NCBI GenBank assembly: GCA_948471035.1 | Contig: CAOKRC010000008.1 | Span: 1-54,806 of the forward strand | DNA length: 54,806 bases | Direction of reading: 5' to 3' | Origin: an uncultured Clostridium sp. | GTDB lineage: Bacteria; Bacillota; Clostridia; TANB77; CAG-508 | Shown: positions 9,186 to 18,605 of the stretch, piece by piece | How positions within the stretch are numbered: the stretch's first letter is position 1 | Layout of the letters: every line of letters begins with the position of its first letter | Notes under the pieces: model-generated | Databases searched by the model: none | What the model saw: only the letters and a program-made list of their open reading frames with translations | What the model was told of the DNA's origin: nothing | Translations under genes and position numbers: made by a program

Positions 9186-10814
9186 TTATATTGGCAAGTC
9201 TCCCTCTATCGTTGTTGTTATTGGTCCATCCTGTGATGTTTTTTGCCCACTATCTGATACAACATTTGTTAATATCTTATAATTTTTAATACTTGCTTTT
9301 AAATATCCTAATTGGTCATAAGTATTTGCTTGAGCATTTATAATTATTTTTGTACCACTTGTATTTTCAATAGAAGTTATTTGTACTCCTTTTGGTATAC
9401 TAAACATTATTTGGTTTAGTAATGTAGGTATTGCATTTTTTACTTTTCTTTTTTCTTGTATTGATTCATTTAAATCTGTTAATCTTTTTGTCATTGCTTG
9501 GTATTTACTAGTGTTTTCTTTTAATTTTGATGCATCATTATTGATTGTTGCAATTTGAGTATTTGCCTGCCTTGTAGCTTCTGCAATTTCTTCTGCTTTT
9601 TTATTCATTGAACTCCCTAAGAATATTGATATCCCACTATAAACTATTATAAGCAATAAAATTCCATATAAAACTCTAACTAATGTTTGCTCTAATGCTG
9701 TTAATTCTCCTTTTAAGCTCATATCAAAATTAAACTTACTACCACTTTGACCTTTTTCTTTTTTAGAACCTATCTCCATTGTTAGAAACTCTGGAAGTTT
9801 ATCTTTTAGAGTTTCCTTTTTAAAGTTCATGCCTTTCAAGCCTTCTCCTAATCCTTGCAATGCCAAGGCTATAGCAGAGTTTACTTCAATATAATCTTTT
9901 ATGTTTATTTTGTTTAAGTTGCTTTTTATAAAATAGGGTTTTAATACTTCACATTTTATATCTTTTAAATACTCTTGAAAATATATATCTACATTATTTA
10001 TAACTGAAGCAGTTCCTGTTAAATATATTTTATCTATTTTATTTAAACTGTTATTTGTAATTTTTCTAACTTCTCCAACTATGTTGTATAATGTAGGCAT
10101 GATATCATCTAAATAATCATTTTCTTCATATTGTAAGTCTTTTCCTTCTTGAGTATATATTGTTGTACTTTTACATATTTCATATGATTTTAAATATGAA
10201 TTTTCTTTTGCATTAATATTGCCTAATATTTCATTTGCCCCTTGTTCTAATATTTGTACATCTACTATTTTTTTATCTACTATTGTTGTTATTGTTGTTT
10301 TTTCTTCAATATTTACTATCATTACATTTTCATTATCTTTGTAATCTAATAAATTTCCAATAGTTGTTCCCATTGGAGATGCAGATACTAACCTATATCC
10401 TTCTAGCTTTTGTTCTTTTCTTGCTATGTCTGCCTTATTAGAAGATACATGTATTACTTTTACTTTTTCTTTATCTTGTAAATCATTTACTAATACATAT
10501 CTAGTTTCAAATGCATCTTTATTTTGTCCTTTATCATAGCATTGTGATTCAAATTCTGTTTTTATTACATTTTGCATGTCTTTTTTGTTTAGTAAGCTAA
10601 ATAAGTAAAAGTAATTATAATTTTCGTTTGATATATTAACACTTATTGGCACCTTATAACTATATGTTTCTTCTATTACTTGTGAAATTGCTTCGTTAAT
10701 TTTATCATAAAATTTAATTCCAAAGGAGTCAATTTTAACAATGTCATTATCTTTTGAAACTTTAGCATATTTAATTATATTATCTTCAATATATAAACCT
10801 AAACAAGTTGACAT
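9186..10814 (-). CDS. PilM-PilN fusion protein of the type IV pilus
   Basis: Residues 1-340 are an actin-like ATPase of the PilM family (MSTCLGLYIEDNIIKYAKVS at the start, LTGTASVINNVDIYFQEYL near 270, then IEVNSAIALALQGLGEG). After a linker there is a membrane segment at about 385-410 (VLYGILLLIIVYSGISIFLG) followed by a coiled coil and the PilN periplasmic-type domain (MFSIPKGVQITSIENTSGTK). PilM and PilN are normally separate proteins that bind through the PilN N-terminus, so the fusion makes the complex obligate. First gene of the pilus operon; about 215 AT-rich bases upstream presumably hold the promoter. Confidence 0.85.
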   Translation of the reverse strand: MSTCLGLYIEDNIIKYAKVSKDNDIVKIDSFGIKFYDKINEAISQVIEETYSYKVPISVNISNENYNYFYLFSLLNKKDMQNVIKTEFESQCYDKGQNKDAFETRYVLVNDLQDKEKVKVIHVSSNKADIARKEQKLEGYRLVSASPMGTTIGNLLDYKDNENVMIVNIEEKTTITTIVDKKIVDVQILEQGANEILGNINAKENSYLKSYEICKSTTIYTQEGKDLQYEENDYLDDIMPTLYNIVGEVRKITNNSLNKIDKIYLTGTASVINNVDIYFQEYLKDIKCEVLKPYFIKSNLNKINIKDYIEVNSAIALALQGLGEGLKGMNFKKETLKDKLPEFLTMEIGSKKEKGQSGSKFNFDMSLKGELTALEQTLVRVLYGILLLIIVYSGISIFLGSSMNKKAEEIAEATRQANTQIATINNDASKLKENTSKYQAMTKRLTDLNESIQEKRKVKNAIPTLLNQIMFSIPKGVQITSIENTSGTKIIINAQANTYDQLGYLKASIKNYKILTNVVSDSGQKTSQDGPITTTIEGDLPI

Positions 10815-11028
10815 ATTTTTCTCCTTTGTTACTATATTTTATTTTTCATATTTATGTTTTACACTTTTTATAATTTCATACAATTTGTTTCATGAAATTT
10901 TGACATTTTTTTCATTATTTTTCCATTTTAGCATTATATCTATTATTTTATTATTTTTATCTCAAAAGTCAATAGCTTTAATTCAATTGTCACTTAATTG
11001 TAATATATTTGTAACACTCTTTTAAAAC

Positions 11029-12340
11029 TTAACTTATTCGTTTAATTTTACATATAAAAAATCCATCTGTATTTTTATCTGGTAATATTTTTTGTTTATC
11101 TTGTATTTCGTATTTCATATTCTTTTGACTCGGTTCGACATTTACCTTTTCTACCCATTTATCAATAATGTCTTCATTTTCTTTTTTTAAAATACTACAT
11201 GTTGAATAAACCAATTCCCCACCTACTTTTAAGTATTTTACACAGTTTTCTAAAATTTTAAATTGAACTTCCCTAATTTCTTCTATATCTTCTTTTTTCC
11301 TTTGCCATTTGATATCTGGCTTTCTTTTCATAACACCAAACCCAAGACATGGAACATCAATTAAAATTTTATCAAATTTTTGAAAAAACTCTTCGTTTAG
11401 ATTTGTTGCATCTTGTTCATATGTTTCTATTATTTTTATTCCAAGCCTTTTAGCATTTTCTTCTACAAGTTTAATACGATGTTTATAAACATCACATGCT
11501 ATAATTTTTCCAGTGTTTTTCATAATTTCAGCAAGTTCAGTAGTTTTTCCTCCTGGTGCACTACAAGCATCTAAAACAATCTCTCCTTCTTTTGGCGAAA
11601 GCATTAAACCGTGGTTTTCCTGCCCCAATATCTTGAATTGTGAAAAGCCCATCTTTAAATAAATCTAATTCTCCCATATTTTTTACATTTTTTATATGTA
11701 GATAATTTGGATTTTCTGTTTCTTCATATTCTATTTCTTTTTCATCTAATTTTTTTAAGATATTTTCTTTATCTATTTTTAATGTATTAATTCTAATTGT
11801 TGTTTTTGGTTTTTCATTTGAATATTTACATATATCTTCTGTTTCTTTTACAGAATATTCTTTTAATAATTCTTCTACTAACCAATTTGGCATTGAATAA
11901 ACACTAGATAATCTTTCTTGTACATTTTCAATTAAAGATAATTCTTCATAGTCTTTTTTATCAATTTTTCTTAAAATTGCATTTACAAAGTTTACTGATT
12001 TTGAAGCATATTTTTTACTTAAATTAACACTTTCATTAACCGCTGCACTTTTAGGTACTTTATCTAAGAATAAGATTTGATATGCTCCAATTCTTAAAAT
12101 GTTTAATACCCAATTAGACATTTTTTTCAATTTGATTTTAGAATACTTCTGTAAAATAGTATCTATTGTTAGTTTCCATGTAATAGTTCCATAAACTATC
12201 CCAGAAATTAAATTTATATCTTTTTTGTTTAGTTTTTTCCTATAACTATTCAAATATTCATCTAAAGCAATATTAGAATATGCTTTTTCTACATCAATTC
12301 TATATAGCACTTTTAAAGCACTTTCTCTTGCAAAATCCAT
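11029..12340 (-). CDS. rsmB: 16S rRNA m5C967 methyltransferase RsmB, one CGG +1 shift
   Basis: Residues 1-140 are a NusB-like RNA-binding domain (ARESALKVLYRIDVEKAYSN). The C-terminal Rossmann methyltransferase shows the SAM loop DACSAPGGKTTELAEIM, the DVPCLGFGVM motif with one catalytic Cys, and STCSILKKEN with the other. The 0 frame meets CGG at codon 244 and would end 16 codons later. Skipping the C gives a glycine (GAGKPG-LMLSPKEGE) at the junction between the domains and a total of about 436 residues, exactly the family length. Both catalytic cysteines lie after the shift, so recoding would be needed for activity. Confidence 0.9.
11608..11611 (-). other. In-frame CGGT, +1 recoding site 3 (rsmB)
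   Basis: CCA CGG TTT becomes CCA GGT TTA (Pro-Gly-Leu). The unshifted frame stops 16 codons later, before the SAM-binding motif. Confidence 0.85.
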
Positions 12341-12378
12341 TTTGATTCCTCCGTTTTTGATAATTATATATAAAAATC

Positions 12379-12402
12379 AAAAAACAGGCAATGCCTGTTT
12401 TT
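12379..12402. terminator. Terminator after the ABC exporter operon
   Basis: Palindrome AAAAACAGGC / GCCTGTTTTT abutting the natB stop codon, between natB and the rsmB start. Confidence 0.85.
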
Positions 12403-13640
12403 TAATTTTTATCTTTATACATTTTTAAAATATCCTTTATATTCATTTTTGTACCATAATTAAATATAGCAGATGAGTATATTTTTATTGATATATGTGC
12501 TATTACAATTATACTTAATATCATTATTACTAGTGATATTAGAATTTGAATAGGTGTTGCAGTTCCCATCATTATTCTAAATGGCATACTAAATGGTGCT
12601 GAAAATGGAAACATTGATGCAAATACATTTATATCACTTGTAGGATTCATCATTGAAAAATATGATAAGTAAAATCCTATTACAGCTAAAATTGCAACTG
12701 GACCATTAGCTGAATTTATATCTTCTGGTTTACTTACAGTTGAACCTGTTAGTGCATATAGTAATGAATATATTGCATATCCTAAAATAAAATATACTAT
12801 TACTGATACTGCAAGCATTGGTGTTATTTTTGATACATCTATTATTGATGATAGTAGATTAGAATCTAGGAATAAATTACAAGAAATAATACTAACTAGT
12901 ATTATTAAGCTAACTTGTAATAATCCTACAATTCCTATTCCTATTGTTTTTCCAAGTACTATTGTTCTAGGTGTTGTTGATGTTACTAATGTTTCCATTA
13001 TTTTTGATGTTTTTTCTGTTGTTATTGAACTTGAAACTTGGTATGCACAGAAATATATTGCATAAAATAACACAATTGATAAAAGCATTATTGCAAATAT
13101 ATTTCCACTTGCTGGGTTTTCGTTTGTTTCTGTTACTTCTACATCAAATATCGCATTTAAGCCTGCTAATTCTTCATCAGTAAGTCCTAATTTTCCAATT
13201 TGCATATTTGTATATATCTTAGAAAATCCTTCTATTACTGATTGTGGTAGTTCATTCATATTTATACTATCTACAACATAGTTTATATTTATAACTCCAT
13301 CTTTTCTCTTTAATATAAGTCCTGCAAATATCTCTTCATCATCTATTTTTTGTTTTAATTCTTCGTTTGATATGCTTTCATTTTGTATTTTAAAGTTTGT
13401 TCCTAGTTCCATTTGATTTAATATTTCTAGATTTCCTTCAAATATATTATCTTCATCTACTACTAAAACGATATTATCACTGGTATCTTCTGCATTATCT
13501 CCTTTTACTCTGTCTATAATATTAGGTACATTGAAACCTAATACAATTATTAAAAGAATTATTATATTTGAAATTATAAAAGATTTTCTTTTTATCATTT
13601 CTTTTATTGTATAGCTTGCTACTGTTATTAAATCTCTCAT
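12402..13640 (-). CDS. ABC-2 type exporter permease (NatB-like)
   Basis: Membrane subunit of an ABC exporter. One N-terminal membrane segment (residues 20-42) is followed by a large extracytoplasmic domain and then five or six C-terminal membrane segments, the layout of NatB/YhaP-type Na+ or drug exporters. The motif STTPRTIVLGKTIGIGIVGLLQ is typical (SSSITTEKTSKIMETLVTS precedes it). I place the start at ATG 13640, six bases after AGGTAGGTG and one base after the natA stop; the frame also opens with a GTG at 13649. It is translationally coupled to natA. Confidence 0.82.
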   Translation of the reverse strand: MRDLITVASYTIKEMIKRKSFIISNIIILLIIVLGFNVPNIIDRVKGDNAEDTSDNIVLVVDEDNIFEGNLEILNQMELGTNFKIQNESISNEELKQKIDDEEIFAGLILKRKDGVININYVVDSINMNELPQSVIEGFSKIYTNMQIGKLGLTDEELAGLNAIFDVEVTETNENPASGNIFAIMLLSIVLFYAIYFCAYQVSSSITTEKTSKIMETLVTSTTPRTIVLGKTIGIGIVGLLQVSLIILVSIISCNLFLDSNLLSSIIDVSKITPMLAVSVIVYFILGYAIYSLLYALTGSTVSKPEDINSANGPVAILAVIGFYLSYFSMMNPTSDINVFASMFPFSAPFSMPFRIMMGTATPIQILISLVIMILSIIVIAHISIKIYSSAIFNYGTKMNIKDILKMYKDKN

Positions 13641-13641
13641 T

Positions 13642-14532
13642 TTATTCACCTACCTTTTCAATAAATATATCTTGTAAGCTTGGTCTTTTTAATTCATATT
13701 TCATAATTTTTATATTGTTTTCGATAAGTGTTTTTAAGAGAGTATTTGCTTTTTCTTCTCCATTAATATCAATAATATATTCATTATTTTTGCTAAAATT
13801 AACTGTTAGTCCTGCACTTTCTATGTAATCATCTATATTTTCTTTTGTACTAATTTCTAATTTGTTACATGGATAACTATTTTTAATTTCTTTTAGATTT
13901 CCTTTAAGTACTGTTACGCCTTTATTTAAAATTACTACATCTGTACAAAATTCTTCTATTTGTGTCATTTGATGTGATGACATAACTATGTATTTGCCTT
14001 GTTTAACTAATTCTAGAATTACATCTTTTAAAATTTTTGCATTTACTGGGTCAAGTCCACTAAATGGTTCATCTAAAATAATTAATTCCGGATTATGCAT
14101 TACTGCTATAATGAATTGTATTTTTTGCTGATTTCCTTTTGATAATTTTTCTGCTGGCATTTCTAAATATTGTTCTACTTCTAATTTTTTCGCCCAATAT
14201 TTTACTTTCTCTATTGCATCACTCTTTTTCATTCCTTTTAGCTTTCCAAAATAAACTAATTGGTCAATTACTTTAGATTTTGGGTAAATTCCTCTTTCTT
14301 CTGGTAAATATCCAAAGTTTACATTTTTTCTTGTTACTTCTTTACCATTCCAAGTAATTTCTCCATTATCTTTTTTTATTATTCCAAGCATCATTCTAAT
14401 AGTTGTTGTTTTTCCTGCTCCATTTGTTCCAAGTAGCCCAAATACTCCTGGTGATTCTATGCTAAATGAAATATTATCTACTGCTTTTTTATCTAAAAAA
14501 CTTTTTGTCACATTCGTTACTTTTAGTCCCAA
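13642..14532 (-). CDS. ABC exporter ATPase (NatA-like)
   Basis: ATP-binding subunit paired with the permease downstream. Walker A GLLGTNGAGKTTTIRM, signature LSKGNQQKIQFI, Walker B ELIILDEPFSGLDPVN and the H-loop MSSHQM are all intact; about 297 residues. A TTG at 14532, seven bases from GGGGGA, gives the normal N-terminus MGLKVTNVTKSFLDKKAVDN; the frame itself is open to 14586. The C-terminal extension after residue 215 is usual for NatA/DrrA-type ATPases. Confidence 0.86.
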   Translation of the reverse strand: MGLKVTNVTKSFLDKKAVDNISFSIESPGVFGLLGTNGAGKTTTIRMMLGIIKKDNGEITWNGKEVTRKNVNFGYLPEERGIYPKSKVIDQLVYFGKLKGMKKSDAIEKVKYWAKKLEVEQYLEMPAEKLSKGNQQKIQFIIAVMHNPELIILDEPFSGLDPVNAKILKDVILELVKQGKYIVMSSHQMTQIEEFCTDVVILNKGVTVLKGNLKEIKNSYPCNKLEISTKENIDDYIESAGLTVNFSKNNEYIIDINGEEKANTLLKTLIENNIKIMKYELKRPSLQDIFIEKVGE

Positions 14533-14684
14533 TTTCCTCTCCCCCTTTTCATGAATCATTATAACACAATCATTTTCAATTTTCACTATTTTAAGTAAAT
14601 TTATGATTAGTTATAAGATTATTCACATTGTCTTAAAAAACGGTTGAAATACGAATATGTAAACAGCTATATGCTTTAGACAGC

Positions 14685-14726
14685 AAAGGAACTAGATAGA
14701 TGAAATTTTAACTATCTAGTTCCTTT
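14685..14726. terminator. Perfect 15-bp hairpin
   Basis: AAAGGAACTAGATAG pairs with CTATCTAGTTCCTTT around a 12-base loop. It lies between natA and the island and could serve as a terminator for the island. Confidence 0.6.
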
Positions 14727-14753
14727 GTGTTATAACCTTATAATAGAAAGTAA

Positions 14754-14786
14754 CAACTGGGCTATCCTTTTTAGAATAACCCAGTT
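14754..14786 (-). terminator. Terminator downstream of the island
   Basis: AACTGGGCTAT / ATAACCCAGTT hairpin about 30 bases after the stop of the ADP-ribosyltransferase-like gene. Confidence 0.65.
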
Positions 14787-14818
14787 ATCATTGTGAATAA
14801 ATATTACACTTTCAACCT

Positions 14819-15709
14819 TTAAACTAAATTACTCAGCTCTAAGATTACGAGTTCTTTGAAACTTTTCTTCCATACATCATAGCATTCTGGAACATTCGGA
14901 AAATGCGTATCTTGGTTCAAAGCTTCATAGAACTTCTTGATCTCCGCAATATAGGTTGCATCATATACAACCCTTTCAAGTTCCTCCTGATTTTTCGTAT
15001 TGTTTTTAAATTTTGGAGGAAAAACTTCAATATCGTACATTAATGCAGGCTGTCCGTCTTTACCGAGATAACGTTCATCATATCCGTAGCAATGTACCTC
15101 CAGTTTATTTCCAGTTAGTAAAAGAACTTCTCTTTCTTTAGGTTTCATATATTCATCTTCTAGCCTTTCCATATCAAAGATTACAACTCCATCATAGAAC
15201 TTATAGCGACAAATTGCCAAACCATTTTTGTTTCCATATCCTAGTTTCATAATCTCGTCTATAGAAAGTTTTGTAGTAGAAGTAAGTGCCCCAACAATGC
15301 TTTCGCCTTCACTCACTTCGGTCTGTCTACATGCCCTTACAGTTTCATAATCGATATTGCTACTTCCTTCGCTTGCAAAGTAGAATAAATGTATAAATAG
15401 GCTTACCATTTTCTTAACGCCTAACGGTGTAAGCAATTCAGGTATTTGTTTCTTTCCCTCATTGAATCTATCCTGTTCAGCTGTATTTCCTCCCATAATT
15501 GTATTAAGAGTAACATATGCCTTTTTAGCCTTTACAACATTTTTATGAAACTGGCCTGCTTCAAAGTATTTACCATCTGGAGTACCAATATAATATTTGG
15601 CTGCCGAGATGATCTCCTCTGAAACTACTCTACTTGCTTCCCGTAAAGCATTTTTTCCTGCCTCTGTCTGTAGAAAGTTGACTAAGTGTTGCTTACTAAG
15701 TTTGTTCAT
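14819..15709 (-). CDS. Putative ADP-ribosyltransferase (R-S-E type)
   Basis: 296 residues, predicted soluble, no signal peptide. Three spaced motifs resemble the arginine-type ADP-ribosyltransferase fold: an Arg in YETVRACRQTE (about 121-131), a TSTTK strand (143-147) and an ExE-like loop in KPKEREVLLLTG (189-200). The N-terminal 110 residues are helical and unassigned. AGGAGG lies eight bases before ATG 15709. Base composition is clearly richer in GC than neighbours, and codon 23 is a CGG that must be read as Arg (15641-15643); a +1 shift there meets TAG five codons on. This suggests recent transfer. Family assignment is by motif only. Confidence 0.5.
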   Translation of the reverse strand: MNKLSKQHLVNFLQTEAGKNALREASRVVSEEIISAAKYYIGTPDGKYFEAGQFHKNVVKAKKAYVTLNTIMGGNTAEQDRFNEGKKQIPELLTPLGVKKMVSLFIHLFYFASEGSSNIDYETVRACRQTEVSEGESIVGALTSTTKLSIDEIMKLGYGNKNGLAICRYKFYDGVVIFDMERLEDEYMKPKEREVLLLTGNKLEVHCYGYDERYLGKDGQPALMYDIEVFPPKFKNNTKNQEELERVVYDATYIAEIKKFYEALNQDTHFPNVPECYDVWKKSFKELVILELSNLV

Positions 15710-15822
15710 TTTTTCCTCCTGTTAATTAACATAGATTTACCAAACATCATAAAATTTGTTTTACTAAACTACAAGTTTTGAGTCTCCTAATATAACTTTG
15801 GTTAACTCTAAAATTAGGATAA

Positions 15823-15850
15823 GCCTAGACTTTAACTTTAGTGTCTAGGC
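15823..15850 (-). terminator. Hairpin between the two island genes
   Basis: GCCTAGAC / GTCTAGGC stem directly after the stop of the zinc-ribbon gene; a second small stem (TCCTAAT / ATTAGGA, 15784-15819) follows it. Confidence 0.6.
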
Positions 15851-15865
15851 TCATCTTCATGTGAC

Positions 15866-17200
15866 TTAAATACTGTTTAAAGCTTTCTGATATCTTGCCG
15901 CTGCCTCATAGTTACCATACTTAGCCGCTTCTTCCATAAGTCTTGTCATTCTCTCCTTATACCTCGCATCATCTTCTCCTTCAAGTTTCATAGAATCGTC
16001 TGACTCCGTTTTTTCCTGTGGTGCTACAGTAGTATTAACAGAAAGAGGAATTGCCCCCTGAGTTGCCATAATGGATTTAGCCATCTGCATATTGGTCATT
16101 TGAGTCATAACCATAAATGCCTGAGGATCTGCCATAACCATATCTGTTAAAGCTTCCATATCCAGTAACTCTGCATACTCTGGATCAGCAAGAAATCTTA
16201 CCATTTTAGCTACTTTATTGTTCTCAACAGTTGCATTCCCAGACTGAATGTCATTAGAAATGACCTCAATCATTTTCGCTATTCTCGGATCCACATTGCC
16301 AGCCGAAACGTCTGCAAAAGAGCAATACTGCTTCAGCACAGGGATATACTTCACATAACAATTAGTATTTACCAATAAATTGGTAATGGTAGCCGAACGC
16401 TCGATCTTTCCTGATTCGAAATCAAACAATTCGTTCTTTTTTGCATCAGCAACATAATACACCTTTCCATCGAGAGTTTCAACAACTTCCTTATCTGTCA
16501 AGGTGTTGGCCCGAACCTTACGGTAAGGAAACTCTCCTAAACATAAGCTCTTAAAATCTGCTGCTGACAACACTGCCAACTGATTTGTATTAGGATTGTA
16601 AATCTTATATGTGTCGTCACATTCCAAAACGAACCCAATAATTGTACTCTTAACTGTCATTTCATTTTCCTCCTGTTTTTTACTTTCTTGGTTTTCAGTT
16701 TCTTCTTTTAATGAAGCTTGCTCAACATCATAAAAATCGCTTAGAAATTCATATGAATATCTAAACTTTAATTTTCTTGCACAATAGTCACAAAAAAGTC
16801 CATAAGTATCTTTTCTTTCCTTTTTCTTATTCAATTGTATAAAACGTCCACATTCAGCACATTTCACTACTTTTACTAATTGTTCTTGGTAGTAAATATT
16901 AATTGCAGCATCTATAGAACTTTCATGATAGTTGATTTCATATGCTTTTAGCTTTTTATCTTCATCATTTTTTTTGATTCTGATGCCAGACATATAGACT
17001 ACATCATAATTCCAAAAGTCTTTTCTTTGTCCATAATAAGCTAACAAATATGGTAAGTTTGACAATCCTTCAAACCCTATATCCATGCTTCGTTTACAAT
17101 GTGAACAATATACATTTTCTAAAACTTCTTGACCATAGGCAAGTCTCCGTACTATAGATATAGGCTGTCTACAATACGGGCATTCAATAACAGTATTCAT
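15866..17200 (-). CDS. Zinc-ribbon protein of unknown function, composite
   Basis: 444 residues. Residues 1-180 are AT-rich in coding and carry two zinc-ribbon pairs (CPYC...CSHC, about 7-36; CAEC...CDYC, about 115-140). Residues 181-444 have higher GC, no cysteine clusters, a Met-rich middle (MTNMQMAKSIMATQG) and a C-terminal helical repeat (YGNYEAAARYQKALNSI). Met181 has a perfect AGGAGG eight bases upstream (16669-16674), so the second half could be made alone or was once a separate gene. Two CGG codons (18 and 230) are read straight as Arg. Function not recognised; it may act with the ADP-ribosyltransferase-like gene downstream. Confidence 0.6.
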   Translation of the reverse strand: MNTVIECPYCRQPISIVRRLAYGQEVLENVYCSHCKRSMDIGFEGLSNLPYLLAYYGQRKDFWNYDVVYMSGIRIKKNDEDKKLKAYEINYHESSIDAAINIYYQEQLVKVVKCAECGRFIQLNKKKERKDTYGLFCDYCARKLKFRYSYEFLSDFYDVEQASLKEETENQESKKQEENEMTVKSTIIGFVLECDDTYKIYNPNTNQLAVLSAADFKSLCLGEFPYRKVRANTLTDKEVVETLDGKVYYVADAKKNELFDFESGKIERSATITNLLVNTNCYVKYIPVLKQYCSFADVSAGNVDPRIAKMIEVISNDIQSGNATVENNKVAKMVRFLADPEYAELLDMEALTDMVMADPQAFMVMTQMTNMQMAKSIMATQGAIPLSVNTTVAPQEKTESDDSMKLEGEDDARYKERMTRLMEEAAKYGNYEAAARYQKALNSI

Positions 17201-17638
17201 ATATCACACCCTTTCTTTTTCCTTGTATCAAGTCATAATATAACTCGAAATGACTCTTACAAAATTTACTAGTACATTATATAGCATAATTCACTAATTG
17301 TCAATACATTATGGTAATTTTACAATTATCAAAAAATTAATATTACACTATACATGGACAATTGACTAAAAAAATTATAAAAACAATAATTTTTAGGAAA
17401 TCCCATTTTATCTAATACTTTTATAAATTGAATATATTTTATCTGTTTTTTTAAACTTCGAGCATTTTTAATTAGAGATTTATAAAATTGATTGAATTGA
17501 TCTTTTTTTAGCAAAATTTTTGGAATTAATATAATTGAAAATCAAATAAAAATTTAACTATATTTTTTAATTTTGCATATTTTTTTTAAAGTTGGAAAAT
17601 ATATGTTTATCTAATAAAAAAACGGAGGTTGATTATAA
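17201..17638. other. AT-rich intergenic region
   Basis: About 440 bases between divergent genes. A short open frame at 17329-17514 has no ribosome binding site and is low-complexity. The region probably holds promoters for both directions; nothing else is supported. Confidence 0.5.
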
Positions 17639-17851
17639 ATGACTGTTGAAAAACATTTAAAAGTATCAGGAACATCTACAGTTTCTTGGAAAGATGCTAT
17701 TATTCAAACTGTAAATGAAGCTTCAAAAACTATTGATTATTTAACTAATGTTAAAGTTTTAGAACAAACAGCAAAAATAGATGGCAAAAAAATAGCAGAA
17801 TATTATGTTGTTTTAGACCTATCTTTTGTAATTGATAGAGATAGAGATTAA
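17639..17851 (+). CDS. Dodecin family flavin-binding protein
   Basis: 70-residue single-domain protein that assembles as a hollow dodecamer storing FMN/riboflavin-type ligands. The sequence VEKHLKVSGTSTVSWKDAII and the ASKTIDYLTNVKVLEQTAKI stretch are the dodecin hallmark (short helix after the SxxSWxDA motif). ACGGAGG is positioned before the ATG. It is 14 bases upstream of spoVAC, so it is probably co-transcribed with spore genes. Confidence 0.85.
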   Translation: MTVEKHLKVSGTSTVSWKDAIIQTVNEASKTIDYLTNVKVLEQTAKIDGKKIAEYYVVLDLSFVIDRDRD

Positions 17852-17865
17852 TAAAGGAGGATTCT

Positions 17866-18330
17866 ATGAAGCCTATTGAAACCAAAAAAGATTATCAGGA
17901 CTATGTAGATAAAAAATCTCCTAATTCTCCTATTATAAAAAACTGCTTTAATGCGTTTTGGGTCGGGGGACTAATTTGTTCTATTGGTCAAATTATTTTT
18001 AATTATTGTAAATTCCGTGGAATGGATGTACAACTTTCTAATACTATAGTTTCTATTATACTAATTGGAATTAGTGCATTTTTAACAGGATTAAATTTAT
18101 TTAATAGGATTGGTAAATTTGCAGGTGCTGGTTCACTTGTTCCTATTACAGGTTTTGCTAATTCTGTAGTTTCACCCGCAATGGAATATAAATCTGAAGG
18201 ATATGTAATGGGTGTTGGCGGAAAGATGTTTACTGTTGCTGGTCCAGTTTTAGTATTTGGTATTTCTGCTTCAATTGTAGTGGGAATTGTATATCTAATT
18301 TTTAATACACAATCTATAACTTTAGTGTAA
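17866..18330 (+). CDS. spoVAC: Stage V sporulation protein AC
   Basis: Membrane protein of the SpoVA channel, which moves dipicolinic acid into the forespore and out during germination; SpoVAC is the mechanosensitive component. Start MKPIETKKDYQDYVDKKSPN is typical. Four hydrophobic segments span roughly residues 28-50, 60-82, 95-118 and 128-148, with the conserved GAGSLVPITGFANSVVSPAM motif. Full length (154 residues), no frame break. AAGGAGG precedes the ATG. It is followed by a structured RNA-like element, then spoVAD. Confidence 0.95.
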   Translation: MKPIETKKDYQDYVDKKSPNSPIIKNCFNAFWVGGLICSIGQIIFNYCKFRGMDVQLSNTIVSIILIGISAFLTGLNLFNRIGKFAGAGSLVPITGFANSVVSPAMEYKSEGYVMGVGGKMFTVAGPVLVFGISASIVVGIVYLIFNTQSITLV

Positions 18331-18363
18331 CAATAGTTACATTTAAATACTATCTTACAAAAC

Positions 18364-18530
18364 AGCGTAAAGAAACTAAGATATTTTATAATTTTTTAAA
18401 ATAGTGGCGAGGCTTTTGTGGGGACCAATAGAAACTGTTAGAATGTGTAACATTATTACAGTTTCTTTTGGGAAAGCCGAAGTGTTTTAAAAAATTATAA
18501 AATATCTTAGTTTCTGGAAGCGGACTGCAA
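18364..18530 (+). ncRNA. Long-stem RNA-like element A inside the spoVA operon
   Basis: A perfect 31-bp inverted repeat (18371-18401 and 18485-18515) encloses a core with GGGGACC (18420-18426), a hairpin containing CTGTTA...TTACAG and GGCTTTT/GAAAGCC pairing. It is flanked by AGCGTAA and GGAAGCGGACTGCAA, shared with elements C and G; the core resembles elements D, E and F. It separates spoVAC from spoVAD. No known family recognised. Confidence 0.5.
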
Positions 18531-18576
18531 GTACGATAGTTTAAACTGTAAATTTAAAAGTGAAAAATTAATAATA

Positions 18577-18605
18577 CAAAATTCTTTAGAATTTTGAGAA
18601 AGGTG
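18577..18605 (+). repeat. Hairpin-RBS module before spoVAD
   Basis: CAAAATTC / GAATTTTG hairpin followed by AGAAAGGTG and the spoVAD ATG; preceded by AAAAGTGAAAAATTAATAA. The same module occurs before aspS and the 6484 pilin. Confidence 0.5.

Noticed and set aside
17329-17514. Short open frame, 61 codons
   Set aside because: No ribosome binding site, low-complexity AT-rich sequence, no recognisable domain.
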